A stretch of DNA of 57,964 bases from NCBI RefSeq assembly GCF_001447385.1, contig NZ_LLWQ01000217.1, forward strand, positions 1-57,964. Direction: 5' to 3'. Shown in pieces: positions 25,747 through 35,337 of the stretch; the first letter of the stretch is position 1, and every line of letters begins with the position of its first letter. The notes beneath the pieces were generated by a model that ran no database searches, had not been told where the DNA came from, and saw only the letters and a program-made list of their open reading frames with translations. The translations under genes and the position numbers were made by a program. The DNA comes from Paracoccus sp. MKU1 (lineage in GTDB: Bacteria > Pseudomonadota > Alphaproteobacteria > Rhodobacterales > Rhodobacteraceae).

Positions 25747-27347
25747 CAGCCCTGCTTCTCGAAGCGGTCGCGCACCAGCCGGTCCAGCGTCATCACGCCC
25801 CAGCCCGAGGCGCCCTTGGGCGCCAGCCCGGTCTCGGCGGGCGGCAGGGCCACGCCGGCGATGTCCAGATGCACCCAGGGCGTGTCCTCGCGCACGAAAC
25901 GCTGCAAGAACTGCGCGGCGGTGATCGAGCCGGCCGGGCGCCCGCCGGTGTTCTTGATATCGGCCAGGCGGGAATCGATCAGCTTGTCATAGGCCGGCCC
26001 CAGCGGCAGCCGCCAGGCGCCCTCGCCCTCGGCCTTGGCGGCATCCAGCACCGCCGTGGCGAAGGCGTCGTCATTCGAGAACACCCCGGCATGCTCGTGC
26101 CCCAGCGCGATGATGACGGCGCCGGTCAGCGTCGCCAGGTCGACCATGGCGGCGGGCTTGAAGCGGTCCTGCGCATACCAGAGCACATCCGCCAGCACCA
26201 AACGGCCTTCGGCATCGGTGTTGATCACCTCGATCGTGTCGCCCTTCATCGAGCGCACGATGTCGCCCGGGCGCTGCGCGCGGCCGTCCGGCATGTTCTC
26301 GACCAGCCCGACCAGGCCCACGACATTCGCCTTGGCCCGGCGCAGCGCCAGCACCCGCATGACGCCGGCGACCACGCCCGCGCCGCCCATGTCCATGGTC
26401 ATCTCCTCCATGCCGGCGGCCGGCTTGATCGAGATGCCGCCGGTGTCGAAGACCACGCCCTTGCCAACCAGCGCCAGCGGCGCGGCCTCGCCGCCGCCGT
26501 TCCAGCGCATGACCACGACCTTGGACGGGCTCTCGGACCCCTGCCCCACGGCCAGAAGCGCCCGCATCCCCAGCCGGGCCAGCTCGTCCTCCTCCAGCAC
26601 CTCGACCTCCAGCCCCAGCTCGCGCATGGCCAGCAGCCGGTCGGCGAAATCGCTGGTGGTCAGCACGTTCGCCGGCTCGTTCACCAGGTCGCGGGTGAAG
26701 AACACGCCTTCGGCCAGGGCGGCTCCATCGGCCGCGGCGCGGGCCAGCGCCTCGGGGTCCTTGTGCATGAAGACCACCCGGCCGCGCGGCGTGGTGCCCG
26801 GGGCAGCGTCGGGGGCCGGCTCGGCACCGCCGGCCGCATCGGACAGCCGTGCGTCCTCGGGCGCGCCGGTGCGGCTGGTGCTGGCGGCGGGCTCGGCCGG
26901 CGCATCGCTTCCGGCAGCAGCGCCGTCGTCGGATTTCCTGGTCTTGTAGGCCGAGAAGTCATAGGCCCTGAGCGCCAGCCCCAACGCCACCTCGGCCGCG
27001 CGCGCATGGCTGCCGGCCAGCACCAGGGTCTCGGCCTTGCCCAGCTTCGCGCCGATGCTGGCACCCGCCGCCCGCGCCGTCGCCACATCGGCATCGGCCG
27101 GCAGCAGGACGAGTTGCAGCGCCTCGGCCTTCAGCCCGGCGGGAAAGGCCAGCTCCAGCGCCTTGCCGGGCTTGACCGCCTTCCATGCTTCCGAGGCCAG
27201 GGCCCGGGTCAGCGCCTCGCGCGTGGCGCGCGGCAGGCCGGCGGGCAGCCGCCCGGCCTTCGGCACCAGGATGGCGACGCGGCCGGACCGCTCGGCCAGC
27301 CCTGCGACATCCATCGCCGTAAAGGAAATTTCGACCGGATGAGTCAT
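25746..27347 (-). CDS. pepA: Leucyl aminopeptidase (M17)
   Basis: This 533-residue cytosolic metallopeptidase removes N-terminal amino acids. The catalytic C-terminal domain has VGKGVVFDTGGISIKPA, MDMGGAGVV and the M17 signature NTDAEGRLVLADVLWYA, which carries metal ligands. Between the N-terminal domain and the catalytic domain sits a low-complexity Ala/Pro/Ser/acidic insertion of about 45 residues (SDDGAAAGSDAPAEP onward), absent from E. coli PepA. It is divergent from lptF. Confidence 0.95.
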   Translation of the reverse strand: MTHPVEISFTAMDVAGLAERSGRVAILVPKAGRLPAGLPRATREALTRALASEAWKAVKPGKALELAFPAGLKAEALQLVLLPADADVATARAAGASIGAKLGKAETLVLAGSHARAAEVALGLALRAYDFSAYKTRKSDDGAAAGSDAPAEPAASTSRTGAPEDARLSDAAGGAEPAPDAAPGTTPRGRVVFMHKDPEALARAAADGAALAEGVFFTRDLVNEPANVLTTSDFADRLLAMRELGLEVEVLEEDELARLGMRALLAVGQGSESPSKVVVMRWNGGGEAAPLALVGKGVVFDTGGISIKPAAGMEEMTMDMGGAGVVAGVMRVLALRRAKANVVGLVGLVENMPDGRAQRPGDIVRSMKGDTIEVINTDAEGRLVLADVLWYAQDRFKPAAMVDLATLTGAVIIALGHEHAGVFSNDDAFATAVLDAAKAEGEGAWRLPLGPAYDKLIDSRLADIKNTGGRPAGSITAAQFLQRFVREDTPWVHLDIAGVALPPAETGLAPKGASGWGVMTLDRLVRDRFEKQG

Positions 27348-27476
27348 GCTCCTGCCCCTCGCGTTGCTCCATATGGGCGGAAACTAGTCACGCGCAGGCA
27401 GCTTGACCAGAGCCGGGGCTTTCCCAACGCCCGCGCAGCGGCTAATCAGGCGGGGTCCGAGCCCGCGAAAGCCCCC

Positions 27477-28622
27477 ATGCCCCGCATCGACCGCTACATC
27501 CTGTCGCAATTCCTGACCCTGTTCGGGTTCTTTGCGCTGGTGCTGGTCTCGGTCTACTGGATCAACCGCGCCGTGTCGCTGTTCGAGCAGCTGATCTCGG
27601 ACGGGCAGACCGCGCTGGTGGTGCTGGAATTCACCGCGCTGACCCTGCCGCTGGTGATCTCGGTCGTGCTGCCCATCGCGGCCTTCGCGGCCAGCGCCTA
27701 TGGCACCAACCGGCTGGCCTCGGAATCCGAGCTGGTGGCGATGCAGGCGACCGGCATCTCGCCCTGGCGGCTGGCGCGGCCGGTGCTGGTCTTCGGCGTC
27801 CTGGTGGCGCTGATGGTGGCGCTGCTGGTGCATGCCATCGTGCCGATGGCGCGGGGACGGCTGGCCGACCGCCAGGCCGAGATCGCGCAGAATGTCACCG
27901 CGCAATTCCTGCGCGCCGGCGCGTTCCAATATCCGGTGCAGGGCGTGACGCTTTACATCCGCGACATCGCGGCGGACGGGCGGCTGGTGGACTTCTTCCT
28001 CGAGGATGCCCGCGACCCCGACAGCCAGACCACCTATACCGCGACCGAGGCGCTGCTGGTCAGGACCGACGAGGGGCCGCGGCTGGTGATGATGCAGGGC
28101 ATGGTGCAGAACCTGCGCCATTCCGGCGGCCGGCAGAGCCTGTCGGTGACGCGGTTTTCCGAACTGGCCTATGACCTCGGCACGCTGATCGACACGGGGG
28201 CGAGCCGCATGCGCGACCTGCGCGCCTATTCGACGCTGCGCCTTCTGGACCCCGATCCCGAACTGCTGGCCGCGACCGGCGCCACCCCGGACCGGGCCCT
28301 GGCCGAGGCGCATGAGCGGCTGGCCAAGCCCTTCCAGGCGCCGGTCGCGGCGCTGCTGGGCTTCGGCATGCTGCTGCTGGGCGGGTTCAGCCGCTTCGGC
28401 GTCTGGCGGCAGGTGATCTGGGCGGTGATCGCGCTGATCGTGGTGCAGTTCCTGAGCACCGCAGCCGAGAACCAGGTGGCCAGCAATGCCGCGCGCTGGC
28501 CTTTGATCTATGTCTCGCCCCTGGTCGGAGCGGCGATCTGCGTCGGGGTGCTGTGGCTCGCCGCCCGGCCGCGACGCCTGCGCAGCAGCCCGAAGGCGGC
28601 GGCGAAAGGGGGCGCGGCATGA
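27477..28622 (+). CDS. lptF: LPS export ABC transporter permease LptF
   Basis: This 381-residue inner-membrane permease has six helices around a periplasmic jelly-roll domain (about 130-260). It starts MPRIDRYILSQFLTLFGFFA. With LptG and the ATPase LptB it extracts lipopolysaccharide from the inner membrane. Its end overlaps lptG by ATGA. It heads the lptF-lptG-lptD-surA-pdxA-rsmA run, divergent from pepA. Confidence 0.95.
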   Translation: MPRIDRYILSQFLTLFGFFALVLVSVYWINRAVSLFEQLISDGQTALVVLEFTALTLPLVISVVLPIAAFAASAYGTNRLASESELVAMQATGISPWRLARPVLVFGVLVALMVALLVHAIVPMARGRLADRQAEIAQNVTAQFLRAGAFQYPVQGVTLYIRDIAADGRLVDFFLEDARDPDSQTTYTATEALLVRTDEGPRLVMMQGMVQNLRHSGGRQSLSVTRFSELAYDLGTLIDTGASRMRDLRAYSTLRLLDPDPELLAATGATPDRALAEAHERLAKPFQAPVAALLGFGMLLLGGFSRFGVWRQVIWAVIALIVVQFLSTAAENQVASNAARWPLIYVSPLVGAAICVGVLWLAARPRRLRSSPKAAAKGGAA

Positions 28623-29740
28623 TCCTGTCCACCTATGTCGCGCGGCGCTTCCTGCGCATGCTGGCAATGATCGCGGCGATCTTCGGCGCCATCCTGTTCC
28701 TGATCGACATCGTCGAGCAGATCCGCCGTTTCTCGGACGAGAATATCGGCCTTTCGGGCGCGGCGGGGCTGTCGCTCCTGAACATCACCGCCAGTTTCTA
28801 TTCCATCCTGCCGCTGATTACCGTGCTGGCAGGGATCGCGCTGTTTCTTGGCCTGTCGCGCACCTCGGAACTGGTGGCGATCCGCGCCTCGGGCCGCTCG
28901 GGCATCCGGGTGCTCGCGGCGCCGGCCGTGACCGCCGCGCTGGCCGGCATGCTGGCGGTCGCGATCCTGAACCCGGTGGTGGCGGCGACCACGAAACGCT
29001 ATGACGACGCGGTCGCGCAGATGCGCAGCGGCGGCGGACAGACCGTCAGCGTCGGCGACAATGCGGTCTGGCTGCGCCAGGCGCTGCCCGCGCGCGACGC
29101 GAACGGGGCCGAGACCTCGGGCCAGGTGGTGATCCGCGCCGGTCGCGCCAGCCCGGACGCCACCACGCTTTACGACGCGACCTTCATGGTGTTTTCGCCC
29201 GAGACCGGCCCGACCCGCCGCATCGACGCGGCGCGCGCGCGGCTGACCGAGGGCGCATGGGAGCTGACCGACACCAAGGAATGGCCGCTGACCCAGCCAA
29301 ACCCCGAGGCGATGGCCCGCACCGCGCCGCGGCTGGAACTGCCGACCGACCTGACCGCCGCGCGCATCCGCGACAGTTTCGGCCGGCCCGAGGCGATCCC
29401 GGTCTGGCAGTTGCCGGCCTTCATCCAGGGGCTGGAGCGGGCAGGCTTCTCGGCCCAGCGTCACAAGGTCTGGTTCCAGATGGAACTGGCCCGGCCGCTC
29501 TTGATGGCGGCCATGATCGCCATCGCGGCGGTGTTCACCATGCGCCACATGCGCGGGCGCCGGATGGGGCTTCTGGTGCTGGGCGCCTTCGGCTGCGGCA
29601 TCGGGCTGTTCTTCCTGCGCAACCTGGCGCAGGTGCTGGGCGACAATGGCGGCATTCCGCCGGCCCTAGCCGGCTGGGCGCCGCCCATCGTGGCGCTGCT
29701 CTTTGCCCTTGGGGCACTCTTGCGGCTGGAGGACGGTTGA
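28619..29740 (+). CDS. lptG: LPS export ABC transporter permease LptG
   Basis: This 373-residue partner of LptF has the same topology: four-plus-two helices and a periplasmic beta domain. It starts MILSTYVARRFLRMLAMIAA. The coupling-helix region SELVAIRASGRSG mirrors SELVAMQATGISP in LptF. It overlaps lptF upstream and lptD downstream (TGATG), giving full translational coupling. Confidence 0.95.
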   Translation: MILSTYVARRFLRMLAMIAAIFGAILFLIDIVEQIRRFSDENIGLSGAAGLSLLNITASFYSILPLITVLAGIALFLGLSRTSELVAIRASGRSGIRVLAAPAVTAALAGMLAVAILNPVVAATTKRYDDAVAQMRSGGGQTVSVGDNAVWLRQALPARDANGAETSGQVVIRAGRASPDATTLYDATFMVFSPETGPTRRIDAARARLTEGAWELTDTKEWPLTQPNPEAMARTAPRLELPTDLTAARIRDSFGRPEAIPVWQLPAFIQGLERAGFSAQRHKVWFQMELARPLLMAAMIAIAAVFTMRHMRGRRMGLLVLGAFGCGIGLFFLRNLAQVLGDNGGIPPALAGWAPPIVALLFALGALLRLEDG

Positions 29741-32151
29741 TGGCGCGCAGGCACAAGAGACGAAGGGGAAGGGCCGGCACGGCGGCACGCGCCGCATTGC
29801 TGGCGGCGTTCCTGCCCGGCGTGGCGCTGGGGCAAAGCCTGACGCCCGACGGCCAGACCCTGCCGGTCTATGACCAGCCCGAGGACGTGCCGCTGGCCCC
29901 GGCCGGACCCGCCCTGGCCCCGACGGAGGATCCCGACAGCAATGCCCGCTTCGCCGACGGCACCGAGGCCTCGCATACGCCCCGCATCGCCACGCGGCCC
30001 GGCGCGGTGCGCATCGCCGGCGGCGAGGCCGAGGGCGCCGGCAGCCCGGCCACGCTTCTGGCCGACCAGGTCACGCTGGGCGCGGACAACAAGCTGACCG
30101 CCTCGGGCGGGGTGGTGATCTGGTATCGCGGGGCGCGGCTGATCGCCTCGCGCGTGATCTATGACAACGACACCGGCGCGGCGCTGATCGAGGGGCCGAT
30201 CCACCTGACCGAGCCCGCCCGCGCCGGCACGCCCCAGGAGACCATCCTGATCGCCGACAGCGCCCAGCTGGACCCGAACATGCAGGACGGCATCCTGCGC
30301 GGCGCGCGGCTGGTGCTGGCGCGCGAGATGCAGATGGCCGCGCGCGAGATGCGCCGCAGCCAGAACGGCGCCGTCACCCGGCTGGACAATGTCGTCGCCT
30401 CGAGCTGCCAGATCTGCGCCGAGGATCCGATCCCGCTGTGGGAGATCCGCGCCCGCGCCATCACCCATGACGCGCGCACGAGCAAGCTGCATTTCGACCG
30501 CCCGCAGCTCCGCGCCCTTGGGCTGCCCGTCGCCAGCCTGCCCTGGCTGACCGCGCCCGATCCCAGCGTCGAGCGCATGACCGGCTTTCTGCGGCCGCAG
30601 CTCCGCACCACCTCGGGGTTGGGCTTCGGCATCAAGCTGCCCTATTTCGTCACGCTGGGCGATCATGCCGACATCACGCTGACGCCCTATCTAGCCACCT
30701 CGCGCACCCGCACGCTGGAGCTGCGCTATCGCCAGGCCTTCAGCAATGGCGCGATGGAATGGAACGGCGCCATCTCGCGCGACGACATCGAGGAGGGCGA
30801 GACCCGCGGCTATCTGTTCGGCGGCGCCCGGTTCGAGCTGCCGCGCGGCTATATGCTGGGCTTGCAGATCCAGATGGCCAGCAACCGCGCCTATCTGCTG
30901 GATTACGACATCTCGGACGCCGACCGGCTGTGGAGCGGGCTGACGCTGGACCGCGTGCGCCGCGACCGCATGATGATGGCGCGGATCGGCAATTACGAAT
31001 CGCTGCGCGAGGACGAGGCAGAGGAGTTCACGCCCTCGGTCGTCGCCGATGCGCTGTGGAAGCGGCGCTGGACCCCCGGGCAGATCGGCGGCATCGCCAG
31101 CCTGGAATGGTCGCTGCACGCCCATCGCCGCTCGTCCAGCCAGGACAAGCTTGGCCGCGACATGGCGCGCGGCTCGGTCGCGCTGGACTGGTATCGCAGC
31201 ACCATCCTGCCCGGCGGCCTGGTGGGCGCCGTGGAGACCCGGCTGGATGCCGATTTCTACCGGATCAACCAGGACAGCGACTACGAGGACTGGGTGATGC
31301 GCGCCGACCCGGTGCTGGCCGCCGAGCTGCGCTGGCCCTTCGCCCGCCATTCCGGCGGCGTGACCCATATCGTCGAGCCGGTGGCGCAGCTGGTCTGGTC
31401 GCCCGAACGCGATGCCGAGGACGAGGTGCCGAACGAGGACAGCCGGCTGATCGAATTCGACGAAGGCAACCTGTTCGCGCTGGACCGCTTTCCCGGCTGG
31501 GACGCGCGCGAATCGGGCTGGCGCGCCAATCTGGGCATCGGCTGGACGCGGATCGACCCGGAGGGCTGGTCCATCGGCCTGACCGCCGGGCGCGTCTTTC
31601 GCGACGAGGCCGACGCAGCCTTCGAAAGCGGCGCCACCGATCCGACATTCTGGGACGGCGGCCCCTTGGGCGGCAAGCGCTCGGATTGGCTGCTGGCAGC
31701 GCATTACTCGGGGTCGAACGGGCTTGCCATCGCCAACCGGGCGCTGTTCGACGACGGCTTCTCGATCAGCCGCAACGAGCTGCGCCTGGGCTGGTTCAGG
31801 CCTGACTTGCAGGTTTCGGCCGGCTATCTCTGGCTTGATTCTGATAAAGGCGAAAGCCGGCCCGAGGATGTGTCGGAACTGACTATGGCCGGGGGCTGGC
31901 AGGTGGCGCGCGGCTGGTGGGCCACGACCGAAACGCGCTATGACTTCACCGCCGATCGCGCACAAAAGGCACAGCTGGGCATGGAATATCGCAACGAATG
32001 CATAACCGTCGAAATGTCGGTCGAGCGGCGCTTTACCTCTTCGGACGAGGTGCGGCCCGACACCCGTTTCGACCTGGGCATCCGGCTGGGCGGCTTCGGC
32101 CGGCAGGAGCCCGGTCCGGGAACGGTGGCGCGCCGCGCCTGCCTGCGCTAA
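29740..32151 (+). CDS. lptD: LPS-assembly outer-membrane protein LptD
   Basis: This 803-residue protein has a basic signal peptide (MARRHKRRRGRAGTAARAAL, then ALG cleavage), an N-terminal jelly-roll (OstA-like, about 100-220) and a large C-terminal beta-barrel with many aromatic alternating strands. It inserts LPS in the outer leaflet together with LptE, which is not in this window. A pair of cysteines (SSCQIC) and a near-C-terminal RNECITVEMS cysteine could form the inter-domain disulfides known from E. coli LptD. It is coupled to lptG and followed 31 bp later by surA. Confidence 0.95.
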   Translation: MARRHKRRRGRAGTAARAALLAAFLPGVALGQSLTPDGQTLPVYDQPEDVPLAPAGPALAPTEDPDSNARFADGTEASHTPRIATRPGAVRIAGGEAEGAGSPATLLADQVTLGADNKLTASGGVVIWYRGARLIASRVIYDNDTGAALIEGPIHLTEPARAGTPQETILIADSAQLDPNMQDGILRGARLVLAREMQMAAREMRRSQNGAVTRLDNVVASSCQICAEDPIPLWEIRARAITHDARTSKLHFDRPQLRALGLPVASLPWLTAPDPSVERMTGFLRPQLRTTSGLGFGIKLPYFVTLGDHADITLTPYLATSRTRTLELRYRQAFSNGAMEWNGAISRDDIEEGETRGYLFGGARFELPRGYMLGLQIQMASNRAYLLDYDISDADRLWSGLTLDRVRRDRMMMARIGNYESLREDEAEEFTPSVVADALWKRRWTPGQIGGIASLEWSLHAHRRSSSQDKLGRDMARGSVALDWYRSTILPGGLVGAVETRLDADFYRINQDSDYEDWVMRADPVLAAELRWPFARHSGGVTHIVEPVAQLVWSPERDAEDEVPNEDSRLIEFDEGNLFALDRFPGWDARESGWRANLGIGWTRIDPEGWSIGLTAGRVFRDEADAAFESGATDPTFWDGGPLGGKRSDWLLAAHYSGSNGLAIANRALFDDGFSISRNELRLGWFRPDLQVSAGYLWLDSDKGESRPEDVSELTMAGGWQVARGWWATTETRYDFTADRAQKAQLGMEYRNECITVEMSVERRFTSSDEVRPDTRFDLGIRLGGFGRQEPGPGTVARRACLR

Positions 32152-32182
32152 TGTCCGGCGAAACCATGTGGCGAGGGAGCTG

Positions 32183-33454
32183 ATGCGGCGAATTCTTCTG
32201 GGGGCGGCCATGGCCGCGATGCTGGCAGCAGGCGGGGGCGCCCCGGCCTTTGCGCAGGGCAATCCGTTCCAGCCGCTGGTCCATGTCAACGATTCGGCCG
32301 TCACCCGCTACGAACTGGACCAGCGCATCCGCTTTCTGCAAATCCTGCGCGCGCCCGATGCCGACCGGGCCTCGGCCGAACAGGCGCTGATTGACGACCG
32401 CCTGCGCCTGTTTGCCGCGCGCCAGATGGGCATCGCCGCCAGCGATGAACAGATCGATGCCGGCCTGGCCGAATTCGCCGGCCGCGCCAATCTGGGCGTC
32501 GAGGAATTCACCCGCGCCCTGGCCCAGGCCGGGGTCGAGCGACAGACCTTCCACGATTTCATCGCCGCCGGCGTCGTCTGGCGCGAGGTGGTGCGCCAGC
32601 GCATCGTGCCGCAGATATCGGTCAGCGATGCCGAGGTCGATCAGGAGATGCAGCGCCTGATCGAGACGCCGCGCATCACCCATGTCGCCCTGTCCGAGCT
32701 GATCATCCCCGCCCCGCCCGGCCAGGAGGCGCAGGCCATGGGTCTTGCGGAATCGCTGGTGCAGAGCGTGCGCTCGGAGGCGGATTTCGCCGCGGCCGCG
32801 CGGCGCCATTCCGTGACGCCCTCGGCCGAGAACAGCGGCCGCCTGCCCTGGATGCCGCTGGAGAACCTGCCGCCCTCGCTGCGGCCGATCATCCTGTCGA
32901 TGAAGCACGGCCAGATCAGCCAGCCGCTGACCGTGGAGGGCGCGGTGGTGTTGTTCTACCTGCGCGACAGCCGCGGCTCGCTGCGCCCCGGCGCCAGGGA
33001 ACAGGTGCTGGATTACGTCCGCTTCCGCCTGTCGAGCACCGCCGAGGCGAACCGGATCGCCGCGCTTTCCGACACATGCGCCGATCTTTTCGTGCATGCC
33101 CGCGGCCTGCCGCCCGAACAGATCCAGCGCCAGACCCTGTCCCAGGGCCAGATCCCGTCCGCAGAGGCAATCCGACTGGCGGTGCTGGACGACAACGAAA
33201 CCTCGGTGGTCAGTCAGGGCGGGGTGGCCGAATTGCTGATGCTCTGCAAGCGCCAGCCGGCGCTGCTGGCGGGTGGAGGGCAAGAGGCGCCTGTGCCGGT
33301 CACCGCCGAGGGCGAGGAGGCCGCGGCGCCCGATCCCGACGCGCCGCCGGATCGCGAGGAAATGCGCAACCAGATCTTCAGCCGCAAGGTCGGACAGGCG
33401 GCCGACAACTATCTGGCCGAGTTGCGGGCCAATGCGATCATCCGGCGGCCGTGA
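32183..33454 (+). CDS. surA: Periplasmic chaperone / peptidyl-prolyl isomerase SurA
   Basis: This 423-residue protein has a signal peptide (MRRILLGAAMAAMLAAGGGA, cleavage after AFA), a SurA N-terminal chaperone domain (about 30-170) and one parvulin-type domain (THVALSELIIPAP through GQISQPL). E. coli SurA has two parvulin domains. The start at 32183 follows GAGGGAGC. SurA escorts outer-membrane proteins including LptD, and the lptD-surA-pdxA-rsmA order matches E. coli. The C-terminal acidic Pro-rich insert (AEGEEAAAPDPDAPP) is unusual. Confidence 0.93.
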   Translation: MRRILLGAAMAAMLAAGGGAPAFAQGNPFQPLVHVNDSAVTRYELDQRIRFLQILRAPDADRASAEQALIDDRLRLFAARQMGIAASDEQIDAGLAEFAGRANLGVEEFTRALAQAGVERQTFHDFIAAGVVWREVVRQRIVPQISVSDAEVDQEMQRLIETPRITHVALSELIIPAPPGQEAQAMGLAESLVQSVRSEADFAAAARRHSVTPSAENSGRLPWMPLENLPPSLRPIILSMKHGQISQPLTVEGAVVLFYLRDSRGSLRPGAREQVLDYVRFRLSSTAEANRIAALSDTCADLFVHARGLPPEQIQRQTLSQGQIPSAEAIRLAVLDDNETSVVSQGGVAELLMLCKRQPALLAGGGQEAPVPVTAEGEEAAAPDPDAPPDREEMRNQIFSRKVGQAADNYLAELRANAIIRRP

Positions 33455-33469
33455 TCCCGGCTGAAGCAC

Positions 33470-33520
33470 CGGGGGCGCTTCGGCCCCTGGACCCCCAGAG
33501 AGTATTTGGGAAACGGAGAA
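33470..33520. repeat. Intergenic repeat (copy 4, inverted), forming the pdxA leader
   Basis: GGGGGCGC-TTC-GGCCCC is followed by AGTATTTGGGAAACGGAGAA directly before the pdxA start. This last segment is the exact reverse complement of 7862-7881, which precedes the hydrolase start. The repeat therefore supplies the ribosome-binding site GGAGAA for both genes. Confidence 0.8.
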
Positions 33521-33521
33521 A

Positions 33522-34490
33522 ATGACTGAAGCCCGCCCCATCATCCTGACCTGCGGCGAGCCGGCGGGCGTCGGGCCGGAGCTTGCGCCCAAGGCGCTGG
33601 CCGCCGGCCTGCCTTTCGTGTTTCTTGGCGATCCGCGGCATCTGCCCGAGGGCACGCCTTGGGCCGAGGTCGATGCGCCGGACCAGCCGGTGGCCGAAGG
33701 CATGCTGGCAGTGTTGCGGCATGACTTCCCGGCGCCGGCGGTGCCGGGCCGGCCCGATCCCGCCAATGCGCCCACGGTGGTCGAGGTCATCGCGCGCGCC
33801 GTCGATCTGGCCATGTCGGGTGCCGCCGGCGGCATCTGCACCCTGCCGATCAACAAGGAAGCGCTGAAGCGCGGCGCCGGTTTCGGCTTTCCCGGCCATA
33901 CCGAATATCTGGCGCATCTGGCCGGCGACGTGCCGGTGGTGATGATGCTGGCTTCGACCAATGTCGAGCCGCCCTGCCGGGTGGTGCCGGTGACCATCCA
34001 CATCCCGCTGTCCGAAGTGCCCTTGGCGCTGACGCCCCTGCGGCTGGAGCAGGCGATCCGCATCACCGATGCCGCGATGCGGCGCGACTTCGGCCTGGCG
34101 CGGCCGCGGCTGGCGATTGCCGGTTTGAACCCCCATGCCGGCGAGAACGGCGTGATGGGCGACGAGGAGGCGCGCTGGATGGTGCCGCTGATCGAGCGGC
34201 TGCGTCGGGAGGGCTTCGACCTGCGCGGGCCGCTGCCCGCCGATACCATGTTCCACCCGGCGGCGCGGGCGCGCTATGACGCGGCGCTTTGCACCTATCA
34301 CGACCAGGCGCTGATCCCGATCAAGACGCTGGATTTCGCCGGCGGGGTGAACGTGACGCTGGGCCTGCCCTTCGTGCGCACCTCGCCCGATCACGGCACC
34401 GCCTTCGACATCGCCGGCCGGGGCATCGCCGATGCGCAAAGCGTCATCGCGGCGCTGCGCATGGCGCATGAGATGGCGGGGCGGCGATGA
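33522..34490 (+). CDS. pdxA: 4-hydroxythreonine-4-phosphate dehydrogenase
   Basis: This 322-residue enzyme of pyridoxal 5'-phosphate synthesis (DXP-dependent route) oxidises 4-phosphohydroxy-threonine with NAD. It carries [35 protein letters not shown] with metal-binding His, [24 protein letters not shown] and [14 protein letters not shown]. It overlaps rsmA by ATGA. Length is normal. Confidence 0.95.
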   Translation: MTEARPIILTCGEPAGVGPELAPKALAAGLPFVFLGDPRHLPEGTPWAEVDAPDQPVAEGMLAVLRHDFPAPAVPGRPDPANAPTVVEVIARAVDLAMSGAAGGICTLPINKEALKRGAGFGFPGHTEYLAHLAGDVPVVMMLASTNVEPPCRVVPVTIHIPLSEVPLALTPLRLEQAIRITDAAMRRDFGLARPRLAIAGLNPHAGENGVMGDEEARWMVPLIERLRREGFDLRGPLPADTMFHPAARARYDAALCTYHDQALIPIKTLDFAGGVNVTLGLPFVRTSPDHGTAFDIAGRGIADAQSVIAALRMAHEMAGRR

Positions 34491-35335
34491 GCACCATCGA
34501 CGGTCTGCCGCCGCTGCGCGAGGTGATCGCGCGGCACGATCTGCGCGCCAAGAAGCAGCTGGGGCAGAACTTCCTGCTGGACCTGAACCTGACCGCCAAG
34601 ATCGCGCGCGCCGCCGGCGATCTGACGGGCTGCGACGTAATCGAGGTGGGCCCCGGCCCGGGCGGGCTGACCCGCGGGCTTCTGGCCGAGGGCGCGCGGC
34701 ATGTCCTGGCGATCGAGAAGGATGCCCGCGCCCTGCCAGCCCTGGCCGAGATCGCCGCCGCCTATCCGGGCCGGCTGGAGGTGATCCATGGCGACGCGCT
34801 GGAGGTCGATCCGCTGGCGCATCTGACGCCGCCGATCCGCATCGTGGCGAACCTGCCCTATAATGTCGGCACCGAGCTTCTGATCCGCTGGCTGACGCCG
34901 GCCGCCTGGCCGCCCTTCTGGCAGTCGCTGACGCTGATGTTCCAGAAAGAAGTGGCCGAGCGCATCGTGGCGCAGCCGGGCGGCAAGGCGTATGGCCGGC
35001 TCGCCGTGCTGGCGCAATGGCGCACCGAGGCGCGGATCGTGATGACCCTGCCGCCCGAAGCCTTCGTGCCGGCGCCCAAGGTGCATTCGGCGGTGGTGCA
35101 TCTGACCGCCCTGCCCGGACCGCGCTATCCGGCCGATCCGGCGGTATTGAACCGGGTGGTGGCGGCGGGCTTCAACCAGCGCCGCAAGATGCTACGCGCC
35201 TCGCTGAAGGGGTTGCACCCGGATATCGAGGCGCTGCTGGTCGAGGCCGGCATCGCGCCGACGGCGCGGGCCGAGGAGATCGGCCTGGAGCAGTTCTGCA
35301 CGCTGGCGCGGGGCCTGGCCGCCGCGCCGCGCTGA
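34487..35335 (+). CDS. rsmA: 16S rRNA A1518/A1519 N6-dimethyltransferase
   Basis: This 282-residue KsgA-family enzyme dimethylates two adjacent adenines in the 3' hairpin of 16S rRNA late in 30S assembly. Motif I is [16 protein letters not shown], with motif [13 protein letters not shown], preceded by [15 protein letters not shown]. It is the last gene of the lptF-rsmA run and converges on the DUF4167 gene with a 2-bp gap. Confidence 0.95.
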   Translation: MSTIDGLPPLREVIARHDLRAKKQLGQNFLLDLNLTAKIARAAGDLTGCDVIEVGPGPGGLTRGLLAEGARHVLAIEKDARALPALAEIAAAYPGRLEVIHGDALEVDPLAHLTPPIRIVANLPYNVGTELLIRWLTPAAWPPFWQSLTLMFQKEVAERIVAQPGGKAYGRLAVLAQWRTEARIVMTLPPEAFVPAPKVHSAVVHLTALPGPRYPADPAVLNRVVAAGFNQRRKMLRASLKGLHPDIEALLVEAGIAPTARAEEIGLEQFCTLARGLAAAPR

Positions 35336-35337
35336 AC

